Source of the DNA: Lanius collurio
Taxonomy: Eukaryota > Chordata > Aves > Passeriformes > Laniidae
Assembly: GCA_020086605.1 (NCBI GenBank)
Contig: JACBWW010000003.1
Span: 3,555,199 to 3,619,198 of the forward strand
DNA: 64,000 nt
Direction: 5' to 3'
The notes beneath the pieces were generated by a model. It did no database searches, had not been told where the DNA came from, and saw nothing but the letters and a program-made list of their open reading frames with translations. Positions 38,025 through 50,100 of this stretch are shown piece after piece (position 1 is the first letter of the stretch; each line of letters starts with the position of its first letter). Made by a program: the position numbers and the translations under genes.

Positions 38025-38066
38025 CACATCTAAGCCTAATCACATCTAAGCTTAATCAAGCTTAAT
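38025..38066 (+). repeat. 16-bp tandem repeat, two copies plus a partial
   Basis: CACATCTAAGCCTAAT at 38025-38040 is followed by CACATCTAAGCTTAAT at 38041-38056 (one mismatch) and a truncated CAAGCTTAAT at 38057-38066. Confidence 0.85.
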
Positions 38067-38532
38067 TTTATCTTATGGATAAAAGCTCAGCTAATTCTTA
38101 AATTCATAGGGAAGAAATTTTGTCTGAGTTGTCCTTTTACATAGAAACTTATGAAAAAAAGACCATTACATAGAAAATAACAATCTTTATAATTGCGAGC
38201 ATTTCTTTAGGCAAACAGACAGTATTAAAAGATCATGAGACTTGCTTGGACACTAGAGATCACAATTTTACCAGAAGTCTTTATTTCTCAATAAACAAAA
38301 CTGACCAAAATTGCAGTCAAAGGGATGTTGTCTTGTCAGCCTGAGACCTGAATGTGTCCCACTGCAGTGTTCAAGTGATGCAATTGCCACATCAAAGAAG
38401 ACATAGTCTGCATCAGTTAGGTAACAAATTGTACAGAAAGAGTCTTTGTCATGGCAGTTATGGAAAACTTCAGATTCTACCCCTTTCAGAATGAACACAT
38501 TTAAATCCATGTTAAGCTATTATGCTTCTCTG

Positions 38533-38579
38533 AAAAAAACCCAAAACTAACAAAAAACCAAAACAAACCAAACCCAAAA
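38533..38579 (+). repeat. A/C-rich (CAAAA)n-like tract
   Basis: Almost only A and C, in CAAAA, CCAAAA and CAAACC words, with a single T. Low-complexity sequence. Confidence 0.8.
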
Positions 38580-41500
38580 TTCTGAACTCCAGCCCTTGAC
38601 TGGACATTCTTACTTTTAAAGTGAGTTCCCAGTCATTTGTTTCCTGTGTTTTCACTTTGTTGGGAAGTTAGTAATTTGTCACATGCTTGTCTCTAATTCG
38701 TTGAAATACAAATCCACAATGGACCACTTTAGTCCACTTTAGGGACAGACTGATATTTAGATACATAAATAATATAGAGCTTAACCTTAAAGCAGCTCCT
38801 GTTTATTGTGCAACCACCTCAGTTTCAATTAAACTCCATTTTGTGGAAAAACATCACCTACTGTAATCTACCAGCATTAATCAGTCAGTGAACTAATCAA
38901 AAGCCAAAAGAACCTAGGGTTAGAATCAGGCACACATTTCTTGTTGCAAAGAAATATTCAGTACCTACTCCTGGATAATGCCAAGCAATTTTAACACCAG
39001 TTCCCTTGATACAAGCACTTTTTACACCTCCTACAATCCAAGATTTCTTAATTTGTTCACCTTAGAACATACTAAACCATGGTTAATAATTAAACAGAAA
39101 AGTCTAAATTCAATTCATGTATGCACAAAAAAAAGCATGTATATGGCACAATCCTAATTTTCAAATGGAAAATAAAAAATTAATATGAACCCATAGGAGA
39201 AACTGAACCTTGTTATTTTTAGAACTTTTTTTAATGAGCATGAACTCTTTTGTTCTTTTGAAAAGTGTCATGAAAAATTAAACATTCTTGATTTTCACTT
39301 GTGGTGATTCTTTCATATTAGACATTTATTTACACAAATTACTGGTCTTAAATTGAATTATCTTCCTGCAACACCTCTCATCATTGAATACTTTTAATCT
39401 TTAATAGAAATGGAACAGCTTTCCATTTACACAGCATACCTATATTATGAAATCGGGACAGTAAAACAATATTGTTTTCAGATGGCAGAAAAATTAGATG
39501 GCAGCTGTTTGACATAAAAATATAATCTTAAACTATACTATGTGTGAATAGATTAAGATTCTTTATTAAAGCATACCTTTTAAATATTCACTTTTTATCT
39601 TGTCAGATACATAGGTTACACCCTCTCCAAAAGATATGAAATTCCATTTCAGCATAGATATTTAGAAAAATCTTACATTTTCTTGTTCTATTGCTTAAGT
39701 TGGGATTTCTGCCTTGAATATGAGAACTGCCTCCTTTGCTATTTGCAGAATGTCCAGTTAAGTTGGAACTAGTCTGAGTGAGCCTCTGCATCCGAAGAGC
39801 ATTCAGCAATCTGAAATAGTATGAAAGTTTTTGTATGCCATTGCAGGACTAAATAAAAAGTGTGTATCCTCCCTCTGAAACACAGGACAGAAAAGTATTA
39901 GCAATAAATTTGATCAACCCATAACATGCCAAAGCCTTAGTTAGAGAGGAATGAGTAAATTGTTCACCACAGTAAAGCTAAAAATGCTGTGGTTGAAGCC
40001 TGACAGCTTCAACATACAAAAATATAGTTGGTCCTTAAAATGTTCTGATTTTTTTCCACTTTTCACAATTAACATATTAGCCAGGCTAAGCAAGGACCTC
40101 CCAGACACAGGTATATACTGAATAAAGTGCTTGGGCTGTGACTGGAAATTAGGCAACCAATGTATCCTAGGATTTAAAGCTATTCTTACATTGCTGAGGA
40201 GTTTCATTTGACAGCCCTCACTCAGAGATCAGCAGGGATGTATGTGTAACAGAATTTTTTATTTTTCCTGATAGGCCATTTTTTCTATGTTTTGGAAATT
40301 TGATGTTATAATCCATGCTTTCACCCTCTGTTACAGTGACTGTCTCTTGTCTTTTCTCCCATTTTTACATCTGTAGCTCATTTTGGCTTATCTACAACAT
40401 CTGAAGTAAGTGCCAAGATAGACTAAATGAATTTCTATCTGAAGCTATTTTACCTTGATTTAACCTGCATCTAGCAATATAGGTTTTTTTACAGAAAATC
40501 ACAGGCATCTACATTCCACAAGAAATATTTCCTGTTGTTGTATAAGGTTAGTTAACTAATATTTTGGTAACGGACATTTGAGCTTCAGAGTTAAAAAATA
40601 TGACATTTTAATAAACTTTGTCAACATCTTTCAGAGCTCTGCCACAGGGCTTATGGTATTGAAACACCCAGAACATTCATAGTGCTGGTCCAAAAAATAA
40701 TTTAAAACTTATCAGGTTTAGGAATTTAGCAACTCCGTAGTTTATGGAATTAAATAGCAAATTTTATTCAAGAGATCTATCTTGAAATACACACTTAGTA
40801 TTGTTTTGAAGCTCTATACACTAAACAAGTTGGTTCAAGGAGTGACACGCACATAGTTTGCATAGTTTACAAAACCCTTAAAATAAATAGCTCTGATTCC
40901 AGGAATCTGAAAGTTAGTTATTATCTCCTTAAATATTTATAAACATAGGTGAATGTTTGATAAAATTAGTCAAAATCTTTTGGAAAGAAGATGTTCTTAA
41001 AGTGAGAAAACACTGTTCATTCACTTGAATGTAGAAGTGAGTTTATTACAACAAGACTATTCATGTTGTCATATCAATCTTGTGTTTTACAAGTCCCAAC
41101 CATTATGAAAAGCACCATAAATTTTGCCACAATTCTGTTCTTAAGAGTCCTTGTTCATATTATTTTAGGTAAACAAACTATTAAAGTGTGTTATAGCAAA
41201 CCTGAAAAAAATATCCACTAATGCCAGAACTGAGCTACTTTCCCCTCAAAGGATTCAGAAGGATGCAATAGTAATAATTCCTAGTCTAGAAAACTGCATT
41301 AAGGGATTGACTAGAGAAGTCAATCTGTGGTGTTTGTCTGATAAAAAGTTGAGTTACTGTGCTTCTGTTTTGTATATATAGCTGAATATATATCAGATGG
41401 AAGGGTCCTTCATCTGGTTTGAGAAGGTATGACAGGGTCTTTCAGTTGGAGGTTAAAAAAAATAAATTCAAAGTCCCTACTTTTAATGATCAGAACTGTT

Positions 41501-43095
41501 GTCTTATCGACACAACTTGTTGAACACAAATAGTGATGGCTTCTGCATTGCTTAAAGTTTTAAAATAAAGGTCGGTGACTGTATAAAAATGTGTTTTGAT
41601 TAAATTATAATATGTCAAAGCCATGTAGGAAACCTTTAGTGGAAATCTCAGCCTTCTGTTACTCAGGACAGCCAAAAGAGACAGCTATAATGGCACAATG
41701 TGATCTTTCAATTCCCTTCCTCTTTTTTTGGCTGATATTCAGGTTTGATTTGGTGCAAAGAATGATGAGGTCTGCAGCTCTAGAGGGGTGTATAGGACCC
41801 TAGATAGAAGTGTATAAACCTGACAAATTTGAAGAATACGAACACATTTTTTTCAACTTTGGATTCTAGAAAAAAAAAATGAAGAGTAGCCTGCCTATCA
41901 TTAAGACAGTTTGTAAGGAAATTTTGTGGTAGAATGTGTTGCCAGTCCTTAAAGAGGAGTTCTTCCGCACAAAAGAGATGAAAAGAAATAATTTTTGAAT
42001 ATTATATGCAGGCCAGAAATTTCTTCTTACTTTTCTGTATTTGGACAATGACATATTTTGAACAATGTATTTGGACATTTGCTGCACCACAAGCAACAAT
42101 CAATTTTTCCAGTATCTTAGGATCCAGCAGCACCCAATATGAACATTCCCTACCATGACTGCTGAGATACTGCTGATGAGTCTGCAGTATCCATTATCTT
42201 TTCTGGCAAGCTAAGGATCACCGCTGCTTAGATAACACCCTGAAAGTTGTAATTTAGAAATCTGATGCTGAATATTTGGTAGTACTAGGGAAAATAATGG
42301 TCACAGGGACAAAGGACACCTAAATTACCTCACTTGAACTTCAAGGAAGAAAATACTGGAAATTATATGTAGCATTATTTAGAGTAATAAATGGATCACA
42401 GCACTCTGGGATACCGACTGTCCCATTGACCCCAGGAATGACAGCAGAATGTGCAGCCAGGATTCCTACCTCCCAGGGCTCTAAGATGCTTCCTGCAAGT
42501 ATTTAAATGCATCTTACCCAGGGGAAGATGAGACTCATATTTTGAGCTAAAGTGCAGTGTGGACTGTCAAAAAGATTCACTATCCTAGGCTCTGGGTTCC
42601 TAGAATGCCCCTGAACTCAAAGCTCTTGGGAAAAACTTTGGGACCACTGCCACTGAATAATAGTAGTACACATGGTGCCTAGCTTGACTTCTAGGTGAGC
42701 AGTACAACTGGTATCCTATCACTGGCTTATTCAATGTGCATAGTCTGTCTAAAAGGGGCAGTCCAGAACATTCAGGGTAATTCAAAGAAATGTTCATGGA
42801 ACATAAGTTAGGTTGTTTACAGATTTCATTGCATGGAATGGCTTTGTGCCTGCGTATGAGAATTTGAAAGGGAGGGTGGCCTTGCCAGTGTTTTGATAGT
42901 GGAAAATAAGATCTTAATCAGCATGAATCCCCTTTGCAATGACAATTTATTCTGGTTTAGGTTTGTCTGGCCAGATTTTGGTAGCAGAGGGTCTACAGGG
43001 GTGATTCTGTGAGGAGCTGCGAGAAGCTTCCTCCATGTCTGATAGAGTCCATGCCAGCTGGCTCCATGATGGACATGCCACTGGCCAAGGCTGGG

Positions 43096-43140
43096 CCAAT
43101 TAGAAATGGCAGTAACACCTCTGTGATAACTTATTTAAAA
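43096..43140 (+). promoter_or_regulatory. LTR U3 promoter motifs (CCAAT and TATA-like)
   Basis: CCAAT at 43096-43100 precedes TTATTTAAAA at 43131-43140 with a spacing normal for a retroviral U3 promoter. This fits plus-strand transcription of the LTR. Whether it is still active is unknown. Confidence 0.5.
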
Positions 43141-43432
43141 AGGAAAAAAAAAAAAAGTTATTGTGAAGATGTTATTGTGGCAAGAGAAAGGTGGGGTGAG
43201 AATATGTGAAAGGAACAGCCTGCAGACACCAAATCAGGGGAGAAGGAGGGGGAGAAGCTCTTGGTGCCAGAGCTGAGGTTCCCCTTCCTCCTGTGATGAA
43301 GGATGTGGTGAGGTAGCTCTGCCCCGGCAGCCCATGAAGGATCATTGGGATGCAGAGATCCACCTGCAACCCAGGGAGGAGAACCATGCCAGGGAAGGTG
43401 GCCCTGAAAGAGGGCTGTGAATCCATGGGAAA

Positions 43433-43690
43433 CCCATGCTGGAGCAGGCTCCTGGCAGGGACCTGTGGACCTGTGAAGAGAGGAGCCCATGCTGGAGCAG
43501 GTTTCCTGGTAGGATGTGTGATCCTGTGGGGGACCCACACTGGAGCAGGCTGTACCTGAAGAACTGTACCCTATGGAGGAGTGACCCACACCACAGCAGT
43601 TCATGGGGAATGTTGCCTGTGGGATGGATTCATGTTGGAGAAGTTCATGGAGGACTGTGTCCTGTGTCAGGGAGTTCACCTTGGAGCAGG
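43433..43690 (+). repeat. Degenerate ~48-bp tandem units inside the LTR
   Basis: Units opening with variants of CCCATGCTGGAGCAGG begin at about 43433, 43486, 43534, 43585, 43629 and 43675, that is at intervals of 44-53 bases. This internal repeat is part of the LTR family itself, and these units create the long but meaningless open frames on both strands. Confidence 0.8.
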
Positions 43691-44059
43691 GGAAGGACTC
43701 CCCTCCCTGAGTGGCAGCAGCAACAACCTGTGACAAGCTGACCATAACCTCCATTCCCTGTATTTCTGCACTGATGGGAGGGAAGAGGTAGAGGCTGGGA
43801 AGGAGGGAGGGGTGGGGGAAATTTGTTTTTGAGATTTATTTTATTTCTCATTACCCTGTTCTGATTTTGTTGGTAACAAGTTGAATTAATATCCCAAGTT
43901 CAAGTCTGTTTGCCTACAATAATATTTGGTCAGTGATTTCTCTTGAACCTTATCTCAATTCATGAACTCTTTATTTTCTCGCCCCTGTCCAGTTGTGGAG
44001 CTGAGTAATGGAGTGACTTAGGTGGGTATCTGGCATCCAGCCAGGGTGAACCCACTACA

Positions 44060-46365
44060 TCCTCCTTCTAAGATTCACTGATACTATAAGCAGGAGTTTG
44101 TTTTGCTGCCACTTGCTCCAAGTTTGCTGGGCTTGCATGAGACATCTGAGCATGGGACACTGATGGAATCTGACAATCTTGTAGGTGGTGACTGAAAACT
44201 GTCTTCAATTTTGGGCACACAGTTGGGGATGGAAATAACAAATACTTTCTGGTACACTGAGAAGAGAGTCAATGCAGAAGGGATCATTGAGCTGAGTCTT
44301 CCCAAGAACCAGACATAGATGGGTATCTTACCTTTTCTCACGTGTCTTTGTAACTTTACAGAGACCTTTCAAATCTGATGGTTTCACTTGTGTAAGTAGC
44401 CTTATGATGATTATACACTGAGACATTTTGCACAGCAGTTTTGCCCAGTAATATAAGCAATCCTAAATAGATAATAATCTATTTTTTATCTTTTCTAAAA
44501 GATATTATCTATTGTTTGTTAACAGGAAGCTGTCAGGCAACTGTTCAAAAGTTTATAAATAGTGAAGTAAAAAATATCAAATAATTCATTTAAAATTTAT
44601 TTTGTCCTTGGTTCTGTTGTCATGATCAAAGAAAAGTGGTATAATTTTGAGGCATTAAGTGACCTATGCAAAAGTTACTATTTTTTTCAGCTACCATTGT
44701 GTTGCATAACTTTTCTGTCTAACTTATTTTACTTGTAGTTTAAGAAACACTCTAATCTATCATTCCCATTCTCATACTTGATAAAATAGAGGTATATCAG
44801 CCTGTTGATATACTAGTTCAGGCAGTTAGAAAAACAGGGTTGATGTTTTGGAAAAGAGCTTAGACATACCAATAAAAATGTTAAGATAAAAATGCTAGAA
44901 ATCATCACAATGATCTTCAGTTTGCTTTACAGTTTTCTGGTTTGTTGCTTTGGTGGCGGTGTTGCCTTGTATCCACTTCACAAGAACAGAAGATCTGGCA
45001 CACATAATTCATACCAACTTTAAAAAAAATTCCAGTTAATTATGTTGATATCTGAACAATGTCAATATTTATAAGACAGCAGTTCTAAACTAGGAGGAGC
45101 ACTAGGACAATGAATACAGTTCTGGTATGTCTAAAATATTTCATATTTAGGTGTCATTTGTCTAAGTTGTTGGGTTTTTTTAATTAAGAATTTATGTTTT
45201 ACCTGTGTTAATTGATATTTTAAAAAACAACTAGATAGTATTTGGGCTTGATTCAATAGGATTTGTTGAACGTAGTTTTTTGTGTTTGGAATAAACTGAC
45301 CTTCTTTTCTCTTGTATACTTCATTGTTGATAACTTGTACAGCTGTAAAATAGTCACTGGAGAAAAGAAAATTTTCACTTGGTGTTGGAATGTTTTTAGT
45401 AACTGTATTTGATAACTGTATTTTCTAGCTTACTTTTATCATATGAAGATGAATGAGAAGAGGAGAACTAAAGAGGCACTAGCAAAGCAGAGTGATCTGG
45501 CTGAAATTAGGGTCGCTCATAATTTATGAGTGATATGGATGAAACTTGGCAATGCATGTTGGATATTGTCATGGTCAGTCAGGCCCTGTTATGTATCCAG
45601 AGTTATATATTCATATTGATGCTTAGAGCAGGCCAGAAGCTTTCACTAAATTCAGTAGTTATTGTTTAATATTGACTGTGTTGTTGGCAGGCAAACTGAA
45701 ACTGGAGTCTCACTGGTAAGTGTGGCAAAACATACAGAAAATTTTTTGTACTTTCTCATAGTATTTCTCACTATTACTCAAAATATTTTTCCCAGACCTT
45801 CCCCATTTGAAAGAAACTTATGTGCCCAGAAATTCTAGTCTGCTGCAACAAAATATTAGTTCTGCTGATCAGTATCTGAGGCAGCCTTTCAAAACACCTA
45901 CTATTTTTTCTGAATGACTGAAATTTTGTATGCTAACACTGTCAGTGATCCTAGCTGAGATACAGTAACTTCCCTGATTCTGACATCTATGACCAGAAGT
46001 TTAATATTTGCAGTAGTAGTCAAACACTGTATGGTATCAGTCCAAGAGTACAAAGCACAGAGCAAAGTGGAGCACCACAAGTGTCAGGGTATTATGAGCA
46101 GAAAAAAACATATTGGAATAAGGGGACGAGGCCATAATAAAAAAATCTAACCACTTTCTTGTTGCAGCATGCCATGGAGGTGCTTGAATTCCCTCACTAA
46201 ATTGCTCTAAACATATACTTCATAACTTTAATTTCAATGGCATTTTAGGCTATCTAAAATTTTCTTCTTCCTGTTCTTGACTAGAGTTTCTGTTCTCATG
46301 CTGTTTCTCTACCAACACAATTTTTTTTGAGCCCATGGTGAAATGTATTGAGAAACTTCTCTGTC
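44060..46365. other. Unique AT-rich non-coding sequence
   Basis: Between the solo LTR and the next T-rich tract no gene or recognised repeat is seen. One 85-codon minus frame (44084-44341) has no domain. Confidence 0.45.
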
Positions 46366-46406
46366 TGCTTTTTCTGCTTTTTCTGCTTTTTTTTTTTTTT
46401 TTTTTT
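46366..46406 (+). repeat. TGCTTTTTC repeats leading into poly-T
   Basis: TGCTTTTTC at 46366-46374 repeats exactly at 46375-46383, then TGC and an uninterrupted run of 20 T (46387-46406). On the minus strand it gives the lysine-rich run of a chance 62-codon frame. Confidence 0.85.
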
Positions 46407-46469
46407 CCCATATTCTAGCTGTATTTAAAAATGAACCCCTTGGTGTCCTCTGGGCAATCCTAAAAAATT

Positions 46470-47190
46470 GAATCACAGAATCATAAAATGGTTTCATTTG
46501 GAAGGGATCTAAATAATGTCTAGTTCCAACTCCTGGCCATGGGCAAGGACACCTTCATCTGGACCACATTTCTCAGAGCTCCGTCCAACCTGGCCTTGAA
46601 AATATACAGGGATGGGACACTCCCAGCTTCTTTTTGCAACCTGTTCCAGTGCCTCATCACTCTCACAGTAAAGAATTTCTTTCTAATATCTAATCTAAAT
46701 ATACTCTCCCTCACCTTCTAAGCCTTTCCACCCTATCCCTCTACTACATACCCTTGTGAAAAGTCCCCCTGCCTTCCTGTAGGCTCCTGTTAGGTGCACT
46801 CTGAGGTCTTCTCTTTTCTAGGCTGAACAGCCCGAATGCTCTCCATCTGTCTTCACAGAAGTGTTTCTCTCAGGCTCTGTGATCTATTTAGAGGCCCTCC
46901 TCTGGGCTCCTTACAACAGGTTCATGTCTTCCTTATGTTGGGGGCCTGAAAGCTGGATGCAGTACTCCTGGGGGCGGTTCAAAAAGGCAGAGTAGAGGGG
47001 CAGAATCGCCTCACTCACCCAGCTGGCTATGTTTCTTTTGATGCAGCCCAGGATACACTTGGTTTTCTGGGATGCAGGTGGACCTTGCTGATACACGCTG
47101 AGCTTCTTGTTAGCCTACACCCCCAAGTATTTTTCCCCAGGGCTTCTCGCAATCCATTCTCCACCCAGCCTGTACTAATGCTTGGGAGTC
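46470..47190 (-). mobile_element. CR1 LINE, 3' end with part of ORF2
   Basis: The element lies in minus orientation. Its 3' terminus at 46470 shows the octamer-like GAATCACAGAATCAT, followed by the standard CR1 3' untranslated pattern. Further right, minus-strand frames give recognisable C-terminal ORF2 segments: 46520-46714 contains RLDIRKKFFTVRVMRHWNRL and KARLDGAL, and 46911-47096 contains ILGCIKRNIASWVSEAILPL and LYSAF...EYCIQL. The two frames are separated by stops and shifts and cover only the protein's end, so the copy is 5'-truncated and inactive. To the right, the CCCCCAAGTATTTTTCCCCA segment and the AATCCATTCTCCACCCAGCC segment fit the upstream part of the same family up to about 47190. 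Confidence 0.93.
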
Positions 47191-50100
47191 CTTTGGCAGA
47201 CATTGGGACAGGCTTACCTTGGGACAGGCATGCCTAGAAACACTATCTACTGGTGTGCACACCAGGCCACCAGCATTTAGAAATTATGTCAATCACAATT
47301 CTATATCCATCTGATATGTGATATACTGCGTGATAGCAGTACAAAATCTTGAAAGCAGTTCAGTTGAGGACTCCATAATTCCAACTCTCTGAGCAAATTT
47401 CTGTCTCCTTTCCACTCTTGTGTTGGGTGGTATAGCTGGGGTCAGAGATATCTCTATGGTGTCTCTGCAAAACTCTGTATCCCACAAGGAAAATTCCCTA
47501 GAGAGAAAGTCTATTCACTTAGTGTGTTTTGTAATAGTTACTTTTGTGTAAAATCTCCTAAGCAGATTTTGCTAACTCAGCTCTAGAAACTAGATAGACA
47601 ATATGTCAACCCAGTTAGGAAATAGTAAATCCATTGATTTAAAGGGTACTTAGCTTGAACCTCTTACAAGACTAAGTGCTCTTTAATGTCAATAACAGTT
47701 GCAAAATGGAGTTTTAAATTTAAAAATGTGCAACATCTGTCTCCATGAGACAATTTTTTTGATCTTTTCAGCTCTGAGAGCTCTAGGAAGTAAATAACAA
47801 ATAGAGCTTGTAGGTAATAATATGCTGAAATGTTTTGTCAATGGAAAATCCATTTTTTTCCTCCTTGAACTGAATATTTTTATATTCTAGAATATACCAG
47901 CCTGATACAAAAATTACAGTCACTTGATCTTCTCAACAAAAAACAAGTCACTGTTCTGTTGATGAACTGGAGTACAGGCAGATGACAGAAGGTCCCAATC
48001 ACCTGCTCCTGGTATCTTTTTCTTCTTCCAAATATGGCTGCAGGAAGAACAAGATCCTTGTGGAAACCTTTTTTTTTAGTGTCCTGATACAACATGTATT
48101 TTATTCCTCTAGAAAATGTAATATTTTGCACATGCTGGGATTTCCATGTTATATCGAGCTTTGGTGTCAGAGTGTTTGCCATATCTCAAACAGTAGCAAA
48201 AAAAGAACATTTCTGTTGTAGCATCTGTTACTACAATGATCATTTAGGTTGGAACTGATATGCAGGGGTCATATGAATTATGTAATATTGTAGAAATTCA
48301 TGAACTGGTTGTCCTGATTGCAACCTTAGCTCTAGCTACCCACGTTTAACTTAAAAATCTTTGCACAGGCCAGGAAATTGAAACAGTAAAAGAGCACTTG
48401 AACTTAATAGGCACAAATTAGCAATACAGAATCCCTCATCATTTCAGTCTCACTTATGCTTCCTTCCATACTCCTGACTTAAAAACACATTCAACATAGT
48501 TAGAAATATTTTTGTGTGTATGCAAATCAGGTAGCAGCAATGCTTACTGAACATACTGCTTGCTTCAATGACGAAAAAACTCAGAGGAGGAAAATAAAGT
48601 GAAACAAAAAAGAAAAGAAAAAAGTAAACTAAAAAAAAAGCAGTCTGAAGAGGTCAGAATATTTAAAAATTGCTTCTTTATGCTTCTCTTAGCATGAACT
48701 AATATATGAAAGTAAATGGCATTTTATTGTTTTTAGCCTTTCATTTCAAACAGAATCATTGATATTGTATTGATATTCTCATATGTAACTACTGTTTAAT
48801 GCCATTTATTAAAGGTACTTGTCACAATAAAGCATTTTTAAAGGGAAAAAAATATAATTTTTTTAAATAAGTAAAGGTAAGCCAAAACTTGTGCAGTTAT
48901 CTTATTCACCTTCTGATCTTTAAGAACCCTATTTTCTAAAGAGAAAGTGTGGGTGCTGTTTAGCTTTCCTTGAGCTAAGATCAAACCATGAAAAGAGATG
49001 CAAACAAACAATAGAATGGTTGGTTTTTAAAGCAGTAGAATTTTGTCAAGGAACTGAAACTTAGTGTTATTAAAAAATAATTAACCACTTGAAGCATAGT
49101 CTTTTACACTTGCTAATTTTGGTGACTGTTTACATGCTACAGTTAGTTAAATGGCAACGTTTATTGATTTGGCAAATTCAGTACCACATTGTATATTTTT
49201 ATTCAGTCTGTGTTCCTACATGCAGTTCAGCATTTTTGAATGTCAACTGCAAAGTATTATTGATCTGTAATTAAAAGTGCAGAGAAAAATTAACATAGTA
49301 GAAGTTTATGGTCATTAGTACAAGTAGTGTTAGGCAATTATTTAGCTTGCTTTGACATCTCTTTTTTTCATTTATTGACATCCAGTACAATACTCACCTG
49401 CACATTTTTATTTTGTTAAAAAGACAAGTTGAGTAGCTGCTGAGCAGTGGCCCTTTACAGGTTTTTTGAATTCAAAACTTTGTGGAATTATCTAAAAATA
49501 ATTTCTCAGGAGAGTTTTCTTAAATGGAAGAATATTAAAGGAAAAAATAACAAGTGTTGCAAGTATACTCACTATCTAGAGTAATTTGTTGTCTGAAATC
49601 AGAAATTTCTTTTCCCACATGAATAGAGATAAAAAGGGGATTGGACTTTTTTATTTTCTAGTTTGAGACATAAATGAATTGATAAAGCATTTAGTATGTA
49701 GCATATATATTTTTTTTCTCTAAAAATACTTTTTCTTCATTAGATACAACATGTGTCCTTTGAAAATCATCTATCACAGATTGTTTTGTTTCTGGTTCAC
49801 CTTGAGATCAGGTGGATAATAGCTGGAAATGACTGGCAACTCTTCAGTGGCCTGAGAAAAAGGCCTTCCACAGCCAAGTCCAGTTTCCAGTAATTACCAT
49901 AAATTGGTGATCTTGCTGTCCCCTCAGCAGAGGGGCTGAGTGACCTGAATTCAGGACCTGCTAGGCTGACAGCAGGAAGAGTTTGCACCAGCTGTTGCTA
50001 TCCCGCTGGCTACTGTAGGAGAGAGGGGGTCCCAAGCCCATGCCCTGGGTCCCCTTATAAATATTCACTTATTGGTATCCACACTTGCTGTAAAATGCCA

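Larger units (their letters stand above)
35521..42934. other. Unique AT-rich non-coding sequence
   Basis: No gene is recognised. The GC-richer stretch 35640-36200 holds a pair of overlapping minus frames of 61 and 82 codons without domains. A 16-bp tandem repeat lies at 38025-38066 and an A/C-rich tract at 38533-38579. Near 42100-42800 the sequence is of mixed composition with no recognised element. Confidence 0.45.
42935..44059 (+). mobile_element. Solo LTR of an avian ERVL-type endogenous retrovirus
   Basis: The whole block follows the layout of an LTR family common in bird genomes. A 5' part (GTTTAGGTTTGTCTGGCCAG type) leads to a CCAAT box at 43096-43100 and a TATA-like TTATTTAAAA at 43131-43140, then a GC-richer stretch of degenerate ~48-bp tandem units. 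A 3' part reads GATTTATTTTATTTCTCATT, and the end is GCATCCAGCCAGGGTGAACC...CTACA at 44059. No gag, pol or env-like frame lies on either side, so it is a solo LTR left by recombination between two LTRs. The long minus-strand frame here (43158-43754, 198 codons) is a chance product of the repeats. The left edge and the target-site duplication are not settled. Confidence 0.85.

Noticed and set aside
43158..43754. 198-codon minus-strand open frame, the longest in the window
   Set aside because: It lies wholly in the solo LTR and comes from its degenerate ~48-bp units. The opposite strand is also open for about 100 codons, a sign of repeat composition rather than coding.
46309..46497. 62-codon minus frame with a lysine-rich centre
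   Set aside because: The lysines come from the poly-T and TGCTTTTTC repeats.
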